Part shown: positions 8,404-18,308 of the stretch, piece by piece
Layout of the letters: each line of letters begins with the position of its first letter
How positions within the stretch are numbered: the stretch's first letter is position 1
Origin: Betaproteobacteria bacterium
Lineage (GTDB): Bacteria > Pseudomonadota > Gammaproteobacteria > Burkholderiales > Rhodocyclaceae
Reading direction: 5' to 3'
NCBI GenBank assembly: GCA_028065725.1
Contig: JAPTVL010000268.1
Location: 224,418-288,417 of the forward strand
DNA: 64,000 bases
The notes under the pieces: model-generated
What the model saw: the letters and a program-made list of their open reading frames with translations, nothing else
The model's database searches: none
What the model was told of the DNA's origin: nothing
Position numbers and translations under genes: made by a program

Positions 8404-9597
8404 TCAACCTGCGATGATGCCCTGATCTTTCATGCGTGTGCATTCCGCCGCCGAAAATCCGGCTTCCTGCAGTATCGCCATGGTGTCCTCGCCGTACTTG
8501 GCGGGGAAGCGCAATTCGGTCGCGACGCCGGGCACATCCACAGCCATCGGCTGCATGCGTATCGTCTTGCCGGCGGGCGCCACGGTTGTCGTCAGCCGGC
8601 TGCTGACCGCCGGCATTTCACGCACGGCCGGAATGTCGTGGATCGGCGCATGGGGAATCGTCGCCTGGCGGAAGTCGGCGGCGATCTCGGCGGTGCTGTG
8701 CCGGCAGGTGACGGCGGCCATGTCGCGGTGGATCGCTTCGCGCTCGCGCACGCGGCCTTCGTTGGTGGTGCGCACGGCGTTGGCCACCGGGACGAAGTAG
8801 GGAATTTCGGTCAGGCGCCGCCACTGCACGTCGCTGCCGATGGCCATGTAGATGAAGCCGTCGGCGGTGGGGTAGACATTGGTCGGAATGAACTTGCGGT
8901 GCTCGTTGCCGCAGCGGGTGATTTCCGACGGGTCGCAGTTGAAGTCGAGCAGCGGCAGGGTGGTGATCAGCCAGGATGCGGCGGCCTGCAGCATCGAGAC
9001 GTCGATGCGGCTGCCCTTGCCGGTTTCGGCGCGTTCCAGCAGCGCCATCATGACGCCGGCGTAGACCTCGTCGCCGGCCTTGAGGTCGATCAGCGGCACG
9101 CCGGACAAGGTCGGCGGGCCGTCGGCGGGCCCGGTCAGCTCCATGTAGCCGGCCATGGCCTGGATCACCGGGTCGTAGCCGGGCGCATCCGGATAGTCCG
9201 GGCCCATCGCGGAAATGCCGGCCCAGATCAGGTCGGGCTTGACCGCGGCGAGGCTTTCGTAATCGATGCCGAGTTGCCGGTAGCGCTTGGGCACGGTGTT
9301 GCAGCAGAACACGTCGACGTCGAGGTTCACGATCAGCCGCCTGAGCAGCGCCTGGCCCTCGGGGCCCTTGAGGTTGATCGCGATGGCTTCCTTGCCGACG
9401 TTGGGCGCGATGAAGTAGCTGCGCCGGTCGTCATCGACCACCTTGCCGCCGATGTAGCGGTTCGGGTCGCCGGGCAGGCCTTCGCCGCTCGGCGTCGACT
9501 CGATGCGGATTACGCGCCAGCCGAGCTGGGCGAAGCGCAGCGTCGCGTAGGGCAGCGACAGCGCCTGCTCCATGGAAAGCACGGTACGGCGGCGCAC
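8404..9597 (-). CDS. iaaL: class III CoA-transferase, IaaL-like
   Basis: A 397-residue member of the CaiB/BaiF (class III) CoA-transferase family, which moves CoA between carboxylic acids. GTG 9597 is chosen because it follows the TAG of the upstream gene by one base and has GGAGG about 10 bases before it; the longer frame from 9765 overlaps the neighbour. Family features include [16 protein letters not shown], the segment [20 protein letters not shown] and a conserved aspartate region around [16 protein letters not shown]. In this operon the likely reaction is transfer of CoA from indoleacetyl-CoA to (2-aminophenyl)succinate, as described for IaaL (phenylsuccinyl-CoA transferase) of Aromatoleum. 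The symbol rests on family and context. Confidence 0.78.
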   Translation of the reverse strand: MRRRTVLSMEQALSLPYATLRFAQLGWRVIRIESTPSGEGLPGDPNRYIGGKVVDDDRRSYFIAPNVGKEAIAINLKGPEGQALLRRLIVNLDVDVFCCNTVPKRYRQLGIDYESLAAVKPDLIWAGISAMGPDYPDAPGYDPVIQAMAGYMELTGPADGPPTLSGVPLIDLKAGDEVYAGVMMALLERAETGKGSRIDVSMLQAAASWLITTLPLLDFNCDPSEITRCGNEHRKFIPTNVYPTADGFIYMAIGSDVQWRRLTEIPYFVPVANAVRTTNEGRVREREAIHRDMAAVTCRHSTAEIAADFRQATIPHAPIHDIPAVREMPAVSSRLTTTVAPAGKTIRMQPMAVDVPGVATELRFPAKYGEDTMAILQEAGFSAAECTRMKDQGIIAG

Positions 9598-9598
9598 G

Positions 9599-12009
9599 CT
9601 ATTCAGCCCTCCATGGCTTCCAATACAGCTTCGGCGTCTGGCCATGCAGCGCGCGATACACCTTTTCCGGGGTGAAGGGCAGTTCGTACATGCGCACCCC
9701 GGTGGCGTTGGCGATGGCGTTGGCGGTGGCCGCGGCGATGCAGATCGACGGTGCTTCGCCGACACCCTTGGCGCCTTGCGGGCCTTCGCCGTCCATCGAT
9801 TCGATGAAGGCGATGTCCATCTCGGGAATCTCGGGCGCGGTGACCAGCTTGTAGTCGCGGAAGTTCGGATTCTTCATGACACCATTCTGGATCAGCAGGT
9901 CTTCGGTCAGCGCATAGCCCTGGCCCATGACTACACCGCCCTCGATCTGGCCTTCAATGCCGAGCCGGTTCAGCACCCGGCCGACGTCGTGGGCACCGGT
10001 GACCTTGGTCATCTTGACGATGCCGGTATCGGTGTCGACCTCGACTTCCACCACCTGGCTGCCCCAGGCATAGGCTGCCGAGACGTCGCCCTTGAAGCCC
10101 TTGTCCTGGTGTACGCTGGGCGGCTCGTAGTAGAAGGTGGTCATCACCAGTTCGGCCTTGTCCTGGAAGTGCAGGTTGCGCAGCAGCTTGGAGAGTTCGA
10201 CCACGACTTCGCCATTGGCGGCGTGGATCACGAAGCCGCCGCGCAGGTCGAGCTCGTCTTCGGCAATGTCGTACTTCTTCGCCGCCACGGCGAGGATCTT
10301 GGACTTGGCTTTTTTCGCCGCGCCGATCGCCGAGTTGCCGGCAATGAAGGTGGTGCGGCTGGCGTGCACGCCGACGTCCCAGGGGGTAATGGCGGTGTCG
10401 TTGTTGACCACGGTCACGGCCGAGATCGGCAGGCCGAGTTCCTCGCAGACCAGTTGCGAGAGCACGGTTTCCGAACCCTGGCCGATTTCCGAGGCGCCGG
10501 TGATCAGCGTGACGTTGGCGAAGTCGTCCATCTTGAGGATGGTGCCGCAGCCGTCCGACGGATAGATCTTGGCGCCGCCGCCGACGTGCAGCATCGAGGC
10601 CATGCCGATGCCGCGCTTGATGTTGCCGGGCTTGCTGCGATTGGCGGCGTTCTCCTTGAGCTTGCGGGCGTAGTCGCTGCGCTTTGCCGCGGTGGTGATG
10701 CAGTCCTTGAAGCCGCAGCTCTTGAAGCTCATGCCCTGGCCGGTAGTCTCGCCGGCCTCCTGGGCGTTCTTGAGGCGGAACTCCAGCGGGTCCATGCCGA
10801 TCTTTTCGGCCAGCATGTCCATGTGCTGCTCGATGGCGAAGGTGGCCTGCAGGTTGCCGTAGCCACGGAACGATCCGGCGTAGGGGTTGTTGGTGTACAC
10901 CGCGGCCGTGTGATAGTCGCAGTGCGGCACGCGGTAGAGCGAGGAGAAGGTCTGCATCATGACGAAGGGCGTGGTCGCACCCCAGGACGTGTAGGCGCCG
11001 TTGTCATGCAGCGTATGCACCTGGCGGAAGGTCAGCGTGCCGTCCTTCTTGCAGCCCGAACGCAGCGTCAGCAGCACCGGCTGGCGCGTCGGCGAGGCGA
11101 GGAATTCTTCTTCGCGGGTGAATACCATTTTCACCGGCCGCTTGGCGGCGCGCGCCAGATAGAGGCAGATCACCTCGAAGGGATAGATGTCGAGCTTGGA
11201 GCCGAAGCCGCCGCCGATCGGCGGCTGGATGATGCGGATGCGCGCCGGGTCGATGTTGAGGTATTCGGCGAACTCGCGCTTGTGCAGGAAAGGCACCTGG
11301 GTGTTGGAGTACATCAGCACGTTGCCCGAGGCGTCGAACTCCGCGATCATGCCCGAGACGCCCATGCAGCAGTGGGTGACGTAATGCAGCTTGAAAGTGT
11401 CCTCGATCACCACGTCGGATTCGGCTTCGCCCTTGACCACGTCGCCATGCACGTAGTCGAAGCGCATTGCGATGTTGTCCGGCTTGCCCTTGTGGGCGAT
11501 CGACATGCCCTGCTTCAGGTGCAGGTGGGTGCCGTCGGCACCGTGCGGCTCCGGATGGATCAGCGCCGCGCCGGGCTTGATCGCGTCTTCCGGATTGGAA
11601 ATCACCGGCAGGTCTTCGTACACCACCTTGATCAGCTTCAGCGCGGCTTCGGCAATCTCTTCCGATTCGGCCGCCACGGCCGCGATCTCGTCGCGCTGGC
11701 TGCGCACCCGGCCGACCTTGAGCGGAAAGTGATCCTTGGCGACGCCGATCGGGCGCTGGTCGGGGATGTCCGCGGCGGTGATCACCACGTGCACGCCGGG
11801 CAGCGCGCGCGCTGCCGAAACGTCGATCGACTTGATCAGGGCATGGATCCGGGAGGAGCGCAGGATCTTGCCGTGCAACTGGCCCGACATGTTGATGTCG
11901 TGGATGTAGCGCGTGCGGCCGCTGGCTTTTTCGGGCGCATCCATTTTCGGGATGCGTCTGCCGATCAGCGAGTCGGGCTCGATGATGCGGATCTTCTTTT
12001 CTGCGACGT

Positions 12010-12013
<4 letters not shown>
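9599..12013 (-). CDS. molybdenum hydroxylase large subunit (xanthine oxidase family)
   Basis: 804 residues; the molybdopterin-binding subunit of a xanthine-oxidase-type enzyme. ATG 12013 overlaps the stop of the small-subunit gene (ATGA). Visible motifs are GGGFGSK in the Mo-cofactor domain, the segment [32 protein letters not shown], and near the C-terminus [10 protein letters not shown], whose glutamate is the conserved base at molybdenum. With the FeS and FAD subunits upstream it forms a complete hydroxylase. In the iaa pathway this enzyme hydroxylates the indole ring of indoleacetate at C2 to the enol of 2-oxoindoleacetate, with oxygen from water. Related enzymes include 4-hydroxybenzoyl-CoA reductase, but the neighbours favour indoleacetate. 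Confidence 0.9.
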
Positions 12014-12472
<459 letters not shown>

Positions 12473-12489
<17 letters not shown>

Positions 12490-13339
12490 GGCTGAGTATC
12501 CTTTTGGTGATGTTGTGGATCATTTCCTTGCGGTACCAGGCCGTGGCGCGCACGTCGTCGATCGGCTTGACTTCATCGCGGGCGGTTGCCGCAACCTTTT
12601 CGATGGTGGCGGCATCCAGCCGCTGGCCTTCCAGCGCCTGTTCGGTTTGCGTGGCACGAGTCGGCGTTGGCGCCACGGCGCCGAAAGCCACTCTGGCATT
12701 GGACAGCACGCCGTCCTTGAGTGTTCCGGCGACGCCGATCGAAATCGTCGAGATGTCGAGCGCCGGACGCGTGCCGAGCTTGAAGAAGCGCGCGACATGG
12801 CTGGGTGTCGGCAGCGGGATGCGCACGCCGGTGACCAGCTCGCACAGCGATTTGCGTGTCTTGCCCGGGCCGACGAAGAAGGTCGATAGCGGCATGCTGT
12901 GGCGGTAGAGCTTGGCCTCCGGCATCGAGGCCAGCTCGACCGAGGCATCCAGCACCAGCAGCGGAATCAGCGTGTCGCCGGCCGGCGAGGCGTTGCAGAT
13001 ATTGCCGCCGATGGTGCCGGCGTTGCGGATCTGGTCGCTGGCGAAATGGTCGCAGGCCTCGACCAGTACCGGCAGGTGTTCCCTGACCAGCGGGTGCTCC
13101 ATGATTTCGGTGATCGTGGCCAGCGCGCCGATGCGGATCTCCCGGCCTTCCAGCGTGATGCCGGTCAGTTGCGGAATGTGCCGGATGTTCATCAGCGTGT
13201 GCTTGATTTTGACCCGGCCGGCCTGGCTTTGCGGCGTCAGGTCGGTGCCGCCGGCGAGTATGGTCACGTCGCCGTCCTTGAGGCACTCCACTGCCTGATC
13301 GAGGCTGGTGGGTGCGAAGTAGTGTTTCAGTTCGGTCAT
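12473..13339 (-). CDS. molybdenum hydroxylase medium subunit (FAD)
   Basis: 288 residues, CoxM-like. FAD-binding motifs are AGGTDL near residue 31 and IRNAGTIGGNICNASPAGDT near 105-125, followed by the C-terminal CO-dehydrogenase flavoprotein domain (FGAVAPTPTRA). It oxidises the iron-sulfur subunit and hands electrons to NAD or another acceptor. The mutase gene precedes it with a gap of only 14 bases, so the hydroxylase and mutase are co-transcribed. Confidence 0.92.
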
Positions 13340-13353
13340 ATATTTACAGCCTT

Positions 13354-14967
13354 TCAGAAACGAATCGGTTCCTGGTAGCGGCCAAATACGCCGACCAGTT
13401 CTTTTGTCATTTCGCCGACGCTGGCGTAAGCCTTGACTGCCGCCATCAGGGCCGGCATCACGTTGCGGCCGGCGGCGGCATCGCTGCGCAGGCGGGCCAG
13501 CGCGGCGGTGACAGCGGCGTTGTCACGCTCGGCGCGGATCTTTTGCAGCCCCGCGATCTGGTGCTGTGCGTCCGCTTCGTTGTAGGGGTGGAATTCGACC
13601 GGGTGGTCTTCTTCCTTCTCATTGCGGTAGCAATTGACGCCGACCTTGCGGAAAACGCCGGAATCGATGTTGCGCTGCATCTGGTAGGCCTGGGCCGAGA
13701 CCTTGGCCTGGATGGTGCCTTCGGCCACCATCTTGACGATGCCGCCCTGGGCATCGACCTCGGCCATGATCTCTTCCATCTTCTTGCGCATTTCGTTGGT
13801 CATGGTCTCGACGTAGAAGGAACCCGCCAGCGGATCGACGGTTTCGGTCAGGCCCATTTCCTCGATCAGCAGCTGCATGGTGCGCAGCGAGATGCGCGCC
13901 GAGTACTCGGTGGGAATCGTGTAAGCCTCGTCGTAGGAGCACAGGGCCATGGTCTGCGTGCCCGACAGCGCCGAGATCAGCGCGTAATAGGCGCCGCGCA
14001 TGATGTTGACCTCGGGCTGCTCGAAGGTCAGGCCGCCGCCGCCGCCGGCGGCGATCATGCGCAGCCACATCGAGCCGGGCTTTTCCGCGCCGTACTGCTC
14101 CTTCATGATCTTGGCCCACAGCCCGCGGCCCGCGCGGAACTTGCAGACCTGCTCGAAGATGTTGCCGAAGATGTTGAAGTTGTAGGACAGGCGTCCGGCG
14201 AATTCGTCCACCGGCAGGCCGCGCCGGATCGCGTCGTCGGCATAGGCCTTGGCGATGCAGAAAGCATAGGCCATTTCCTGTGCCGGCGTCGCCCCGGATT
14301 CGCGGATGTGGTAGCCGCAGACCGAGACCGGGGTGTACTTCGGCGCCTCTTTCGCGCAGTACTCGATGGTGTCGCCGACCAGGCGGATCGAGGGTTCGAC
14401 CGGGAAGATCCAGGTGCCGCGGCCGATGAATTCCTTGAGGATGTCGTTCTGCGCCGTGCCGCGCAGTTCCTTGATGTCGTAGCCGCGCTTCTCCGCCATC
14501 GCCAGGTACATCGCGATCAGGATCGCCGCGGCGCCGTTGATGGTCAGCGAGACCGTGATTTTCTTCAGGTCGATGCCGTCGAAGGCGATCTCGAAATCGC
14601 GCAGGGTGTCGATCGACATGCCGACGCGGCCGATCTCGCCCTCGGCCAGCGGATCGTCGGAGTCGAGGCCGATCTGCGTCGGCAGGTCGAAGGCGACGTT
14701 GAGCCCGGTCTGTCCGTTGGCGATCAGGTACTTGAAGCGCTGGTTGGTGTCGGCCGGATTGCCAAAGCCGGCATACTGACGCATGGTCCACGGCTGCTTG
14801 CGGTACATCTCGCGGTGGATGCCGCGGGTAAATGGGTAAGCCCCGGGTTCGCCGACCATTTCCATGCCACCGCTGGCCTCGACGTCCGCTGCGGTGTAGA
14901 GCGGCTTGACCTCGATGCCGGACTCGTTGATGACTTTCTTCATTGTCGGTTTCTGCGGTGCATTCAT
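13354..14967 (-). CDS. B12-dependent acyl-CoA mutase large subunit, IaaGH-type
   Basis: 537 residues, the substrate- and CoA-binding TIM-barrel subunit of the methylmalonyl-CoA mutase family, without the B12 domain (separate gene upstream). Aligned to Propionibacterium mutase with a constant offset of 24, the carboxylate-binding Tyr89 and Arg207 are kept (Tyr65, Arg183), as are Gln197 (Gln173), His244 (His220), Arg283 (Arg259) and Glu370 (Glu347). Several pocket residues differ: Phe287 is Asn263, His328 is Ile305, Gln330 is Ala307 in a five-glycine run (308-312), and Asn366 is Cys343. This fits a substrate with a free carboxylate plus a bulky side chain, as expected for (2-aminophenyl)succinyl-CoA rearranging to (2-aminobenzyl)malonyl-CoA. 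Stop and start overlap the small-subunit gene. Confidence 0.88.
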   Translation of the reverse strand: MNAPQKPTMKKVINESGIEVKPLYTAADVEASGGMEMVGEPGAYPFTRGIHREMYRKQPWTMRQYAGFGNPADTNQRFKYLIANGQTGLNVAFDLPTQIGLDSDDPLAEGEIGRVGMSIDTLRDFEIAFDGIDLKKITVSLTINGAAAILIAMYLAMAEKRGYDIKELRGTAQNDILKEFIGRGTWIFPVEPSIRLVGDTIEYCAKEAPKYTPVSVCGYHIRESGATPAQEMAYAFCIAKAYADDAIRRGLPVDEFAGRLSYNFNIFGNIFEQVCKFRAGRGLWAKIMKEQYGAEKPGSMWLRMIAAGGGGGLTFEQPEVNIMRGAYYALISALSGTQTMALCSYDEAYTIPTEYSARISLRTMQLLIEEMGLTETVDPLAGSFYVETMTNEMRKKMEEIMAEVDAQGGIVKMVAEGTIQAKVSAQAYQMQRNIDSGVFRKVGVNCYRNEKEEDHPVEFHPYNEADAQHQIAGLQKIRAERDNAAVTAALARLRSDAAAGRNVMPALMAAVKAYASVGEMTKELVGVFGRYQEPIRF

Positions 14968-15365
14968 TTCACATTGCTCCGGATGTACTCGGTGATCGCA
15001 TCGAGTTTCGAACCCGAAGGGAAGATGCCCTTGAAGCCGAGCTCGCGCAGCGCGTCATGGTCCTGCGCCGGCAGGTTGCCGCCGATCACCCACAGCTTGT
15101 CGGTGAGGCCGTTGGCTTCGAGCAGAGGCTTCAGCTTGCGGCAGAAGGGGATGTGCGAGCCGGCCATGGAAGACAGCGAAATCACGTCGACGTCTTCTTC
15201 GAGCGCGATGCGCGCGATCTGTTCCGGGGTCTGGCGCAGGCCGGTGTAGATCACTTCGAAGCCGGCGTCCATCATGGCGCGGGCGACGACCTTGGCACCC
15301 TGGTCGTGGCCGTCGAGCCCAGGTTTGCCGAGCAATACCTTGATCGGTCTCTTGGCGTCAGTCAT
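14964..15365 (-). CDS. B12-binding small subunit of the acyl-CoA mutase
   Basis: 133 residues, a stand-alone cobalamin-binding domain. The base-off/His-on motif DxHxxG is present as DGHDQG near residue 19-24, followed by SLSSM and the GG of VIGGNLPAQDHD. It pairs with the large subunit encoded directly downstream (4-bp overlap) and itself overlaps the acyl-CoA dehydrogenase stop region by 4 bp. Split subunits are typical for isobutyryl-, 2-hydroxyisobutyryl- and the auxin-pathway mutase IaaGH. Confidence 0.93.
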   Translation of the reverse strand: MTDAKRPIKVLLGKPGLDGHDQGAKVVARAMMDAGFEVIYTGLRQTPEQIARIALEEDVDVISLSSMAGSHIPFCRKLKPLLEANGLTDKLWVIGGNLPAQDHDALRELGFKGIFPSGSKLDAITEYIRSNVK

Positions 15366-16495
15366 GCGGAAACTTCCTTGGCAATGATGAGTTTGAGGAT
15401 TTCGCTGGTACCGCCACCGATCAGGGTGAAGCGGACGTCGCGCAGGTAGCGTTGCACCGGGTATTCCATGGCATAGCCGTAGGAGGCGAAGACGCGGGCG
15501 GCCTTGTCGCAGACGGTGGCCGCGGTTTCGGTGGCAAACAGCTTGGCCATCGCCGCTTCCTTGTGATACGGCTTGCCGGAGTCGCGGCGCCAGGCGGCGT
15601 AATACACCAGGTGGTCGGCGGCTTCGAGTTCGGTGGCCATCTCGGCCAGCTTCATCTGGATCGCCTGGTAGCGGTTGATCGTCTTGCCGAACTGCTTGCG
15701 TTCGCCCGCATAGCGCACCGCCTCACTCAGCGCCGCGCGCGCCACACCGAGACCCATGGCCCCGGTGATGATGCGGATCTCGCCCAGCGTCTTGCCCAGG
15801 TGGCCTTCGCCGTCGCCTTCTTCCCTGGACAGGCGATGGTTGTCGGGCACGAAGCATTCGTCGAAAGCCACTTCCGAAGTCGGCAGGGCCCAGACGCCCA
15901 TCTTGTGAATTTCGCGACCGACGGTAATGCCCTTGAAGTGTTTCTCGACGAGGAAGATGGTCAGCTTCCTTTCCTCGCCGGCCCTGGCGAAGACGGTGAA
16001 GAAATCCGCCACCGGCGCCGAGGTGATCCAGGTCTTCTGGCCGTTGAGGACGTAACCGCCGTCGACCTTCTTTGCCGTGGTGGCGATCGAATCGAGATCG
16101 GAACCGGCATTGGGCTCGGTCATGCAGATCGCGCCGATCTTCTCGCCGCGCAGTGCCGGTTTGAACAGGCGCTCGATGATGTCTTCATTGCCCAGCAGAT
16201 GCAGGAACTTGGTGCCCATCAGCGACTGCATGGCCACGGCACCAGCCAGCGACATCGAGCCGCGCGCGATCTCCTGCAGGGCAAGGGCGAACTCGGTCAG
16301 CGCCGTACCACTGCCGCCGACTTCTTCGGGATAGCGCATGCCGAAGAAGCCGAGGTCGGCCAGTTCCTGGAACAGCGCGCGCGGATACTGCTTCGCTTCG
16401 TCCAGCGTGGCTGCCTGAGGTGCGATGCGCTCGTCGCAGAAGCGGGCGAAGGTGTCGCGGATCTGCTGCTGGTCTTCGGTGAGTTCGAAATTCAT
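15362..16495 (-). CDS. iaaF: acyl-CoA dehydrogenase, probable decarboxylating benzylmalonyl-CoA dehydrogenase
   Basis: 377 residues with a normal acyl-CoA dehydrogenase fold: FAD/substrate motifs AICMTEPNAGSD (about 122-133) and GQKTWITSA, and a C-terminal IGGGTSEILKLI. The position of the usual catalytic glutamate (the E of YEGT in medium-chain enzymes) is Gly361. A glutamate at 239 could occupy the alternative base position used by isovaleryl-CoA dehydrogenase. Context points to IaaF, known in Aromatoleum to oxidise and decarboxylate benzylmalonyl-CoA to cinnamoyl-CoA; there loss of CO2 replaces proton abstraction, so loss of the canonical base would be consistent. It sits directly upstream of the mutase genes with overlapping codons. 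Confidence 0.82.
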   Translation of the reverse strand: MNFELTEDQQQIRDTFARFCDERIAPQAATLDEAKQYPRALFQELADLGFFGMRYPEEVGGSGTALTEFALALQEIARGSMSLAGAVAMQSLMGTKFLHLLGNEDIIERLFKPALRGEKIGAICMTEPNAGSDLDSIATTAKKVDGGYVLNGQKTWITSAPVADFFTVFARAGEERKLTIFLVEKHFKGITVGREIHKMGVWALPTSEVAFDECFVPDNHRLSREEGDGEGHLGKTLGEIRIITGAMGLGVARAALSEAVRYAGERKQFGKTINRYQAIQMKLAEMATELEAADHLVYYAAWRRDSGKPYHKEAAMAKLFATETAATVCDKAARVFASYGYAMEYPVQRYLRDVRFTLIGGGTSEILKLIIAKEVSA

Positions 16496-16508
16496 GGCTG
16501 GAAAACCT

Positions 16509-16607
16509 TCACCACCAAGACACCAAGGACACCAAGGGGCACCAAGATGAGGCCAGCAAGATCAGGGTTTTCTTGGTGCATCTTTGTGTCCTTGGTGCCT
16601 TGGTGGT
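16509..16607. repeat. large imperfect inverted repeat (CACCAAGG type), copy 1
   Basis: Iterated ACACCAAGG units on the left pair with CCTTGGTGT units on the right across about 100 bp, forming a long hairpin in the gap between the HyuB and dehydrogenase genes. A related copy lies at 22021-22134. It may act as a transcript stabiliser or partial terminator inside the operon. Short translated fragments through it are spurious. Confidence 0.8.
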
Positions 16608-16625
16608 AAAAGCCTTTCATCGCAA

Positions 16626-18308
16626 TCAAACCTCGTAACCGTAGTCGTGCTGCGCCGCCTCTTTCGAGATCACGCCATTCCTGATCTCCTCTGCCAGCAG
16701 TTTGCGGTCGCGCTTCTTCGGGTCGCCGTAACCGCCGCCGCCGCTGGCGACCTGGTGGTAGGTGGTGCCCTTGGGCACGCCGGTGATCAGGTCCTTGTTC
16801 TTCGGCACCACGGTCTGGCCGTCGGGGTAGTGCAGGCGGATGAAGTTCAAGCCGCCGTCGCCGCCGCCGAAGAGGCCGAAGGCCGGCTCGAAGTCGCCGT
16901 CGCCGAAGGTCACCAGCTGCGTGTCGTCGGAGCCGATCCTGAATATGGTTTCGACCCCGAGCCCGCCGCGCCACTGGCCGGCGCCGGCCGAATCGGCCAG
17001 CAGTTCGTGCTTGATCAGCGTATGCGGTGTTTGCTGCTCGAACATTTCGTAGTCCTGGTCGAGTACGCCGCCCGAGGCGTCGATCATGCCGATGTGGTCG
17101 TAGCCGTCGGTTCCGAGCATGGCGCCGGAGCCGCCCTTGAGGCCCATGAAGCCGATGTCGACGTACTTCTCGTTGTTCTTGGGATCGAGGCCGGTGGTCA
17201 GCGAAGCCAGCAGATTGTTCCAGCCGGCGGTGACGCGGTCTGGCATCACCGGGGCCAGCGCGCGCTGGATGGCGTCGGCGTTGGGCGGGCAGAGGTGGTT
17301 GCCGAAGGTGGTGGCCTTCGGGTAGGCGGCATTCAGTATCGTGCCACTGGGGATCACGATCTCGATCGGCTGCACCATGCCCTCGTTGTGCGGGATGTCG
17401 GGATTCACCATCTGCAGCAGGGTCAGGATGGTGGCCGAGGCGCTGGAGGTGAAGGTGCCGTTCACGAAGCCATTGGTCTGTGGGTCGGTCTTCGAGTAGT
17501 CGAACTTGATGTGCTTGTCCTTGACCTCGATGTCCACGCGGATGGTGTATTTCGAGCCGACGTAGCGGCCGTCGAAATACACGTAGCCTTCGCCCGAGTA
17601 GTTGCCGTTGGGTATCTTGGCGATTTCGGCTTCCATCATCTTGCGCGTGGCCTCGAACAGCGCCTGCTTGTGCGCCTCGTAGCTCGGTACGCCGTATTTC
17701 TTCAGCAGTTCCAGCAGGCGGCGCTCGCCGACCGTGCAGGCGCCCATCTCGGCTTTCATGTCGTGCTGCACGATGTCGAGGCGCACGTTGGCGAAGATCA
17801 GGTTCCAGACGTCCTTGCGCAGCTTGCCGCGCTCGACCACCTTGACCGGCGGGATGCGCAGGGCTTCCTGCCAGACCTCGACCGCGTTCGGGTTGTAGCC
17901 GCCGGCGACGTTGCCGCCGATGTCGGCCTGGTGGCCCTTGACCGCCGTCCACGCCACCAGTTCGTCGCCGAAGAACACCGGCTTGAACACCGCGACGTCG
18001 TTGTTCTGGTTGCCCAGGCTGAACACGTCGTTGTGGAAAATCACGTCGCCGGGATAGATTTCGTCGCCGAAATATTGCTTGATGTACTTGCACACCGGCG
18101 CCAGCGAGAAGGCCAGGATGGGCAGGTTCTCGGTCTGCTCCAGCATGTTGCCGTCGGCATCATAGAGGCCGGTGACGTAGTCCTTGGCCTCGCACAGAAT
18201 CGGCGAGCGCGTGGTCTGCTCCATCGAGATGCTCATCTCGTCGGTGATCGATTTGAAGGTCCGCGCATAGACCGACAGCAGGATCGGATCGATTTTTTGG
18301 GTGCTCAT
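16626..18308 (-). CDS. hydantoinase B / oxoprolinase-family subunit (2-oxoindoleacetate hydrolase)
   Basis: 560 residues, HyuB family (PF02538-type), with typical stretches PGDVIFHNDVF, KGHQADIGGNVAGGY, GFVNGTFTSSAS, the long conserved segment around MVQPIEIVIPSG, and GGGGYGDP near the C-terminus. It overlaps the HyuA gene by 4 bp, and the two proteins form one ATP-dependent enzyme. Relatives open hydantoin or oxoproline rings or carboxylate ketones (acetone and acetophenone carboxylases). In this operon the fitting reaction is ring opening of 2-oxoindoleacetate to (2-aminophenyl)succinate, the role assigned to IaaCE. Which letter belongs to this subunit I cannot tell. Confidence 0.87.
   Translation of the reverse strand: MSTQKIDPILLSVYARTFKSITDEMSISMEQTTRSPILCEAKDYVTGLYDADGNMLEQTENLPILAFSLAPVCKYIKQYFGDEIYPGDVIFHNDVFSLGNQNNDVAVFKPVFFGDELVAWTAVKGHQADIGGNVAGGYNPNAVEVWQEALRIPPVKVVERGKLRKDVWNLIFANVRLDIVQHDMKAEMGACTVGERRLLELLKKYGVPSYEAHKQALFEATRKMMEAEIAKIPNGNYSGEGYVYFDGRYVGSKYTIRVDIEVKDKHIKFDYSKTDPQTNGFVNGTFTSSASATILTLLQMVNPDIPHNEGMVQPIEIVIPSGTILNAAYPKATTFGNHLCPPNADAIQRALAPVMPDRVTAGWNNLLASLTTGLDPKNNEKYVDIGFMGLKGGSGAMLGTDGYDHIGMIDASGGVLDQDYEMFEQQTPHTLIKHELLADSAGAGQWRGGLGVETIFRIGSDDTQLVTFGDGDFEPAFGLFGGGDGGLNFIRLHYPDGQTVVPKNKDLITGVPKGTTYHQVASGGGGYGDPKKRDRKLLAEEIRNGVISKEAAQHDYGYEV

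Noticed and set aside
12658..12682. Near match to the 24-bp dispersed motif in the FAD-subunit gene
   Set aside because: The stretch encodes VAPTPTRA, a conserved protein motif of this family, so the likeness is probably coincidental.
13354..14967. Mutase as 2-hydroxyisobutyryl-CoA or isobutyryl-CoA mutase
   Set aside because: Those enzymes replace Tyr89 and Arg207 (by Ile or Phe, and Gln), whereas both residues are kept here.
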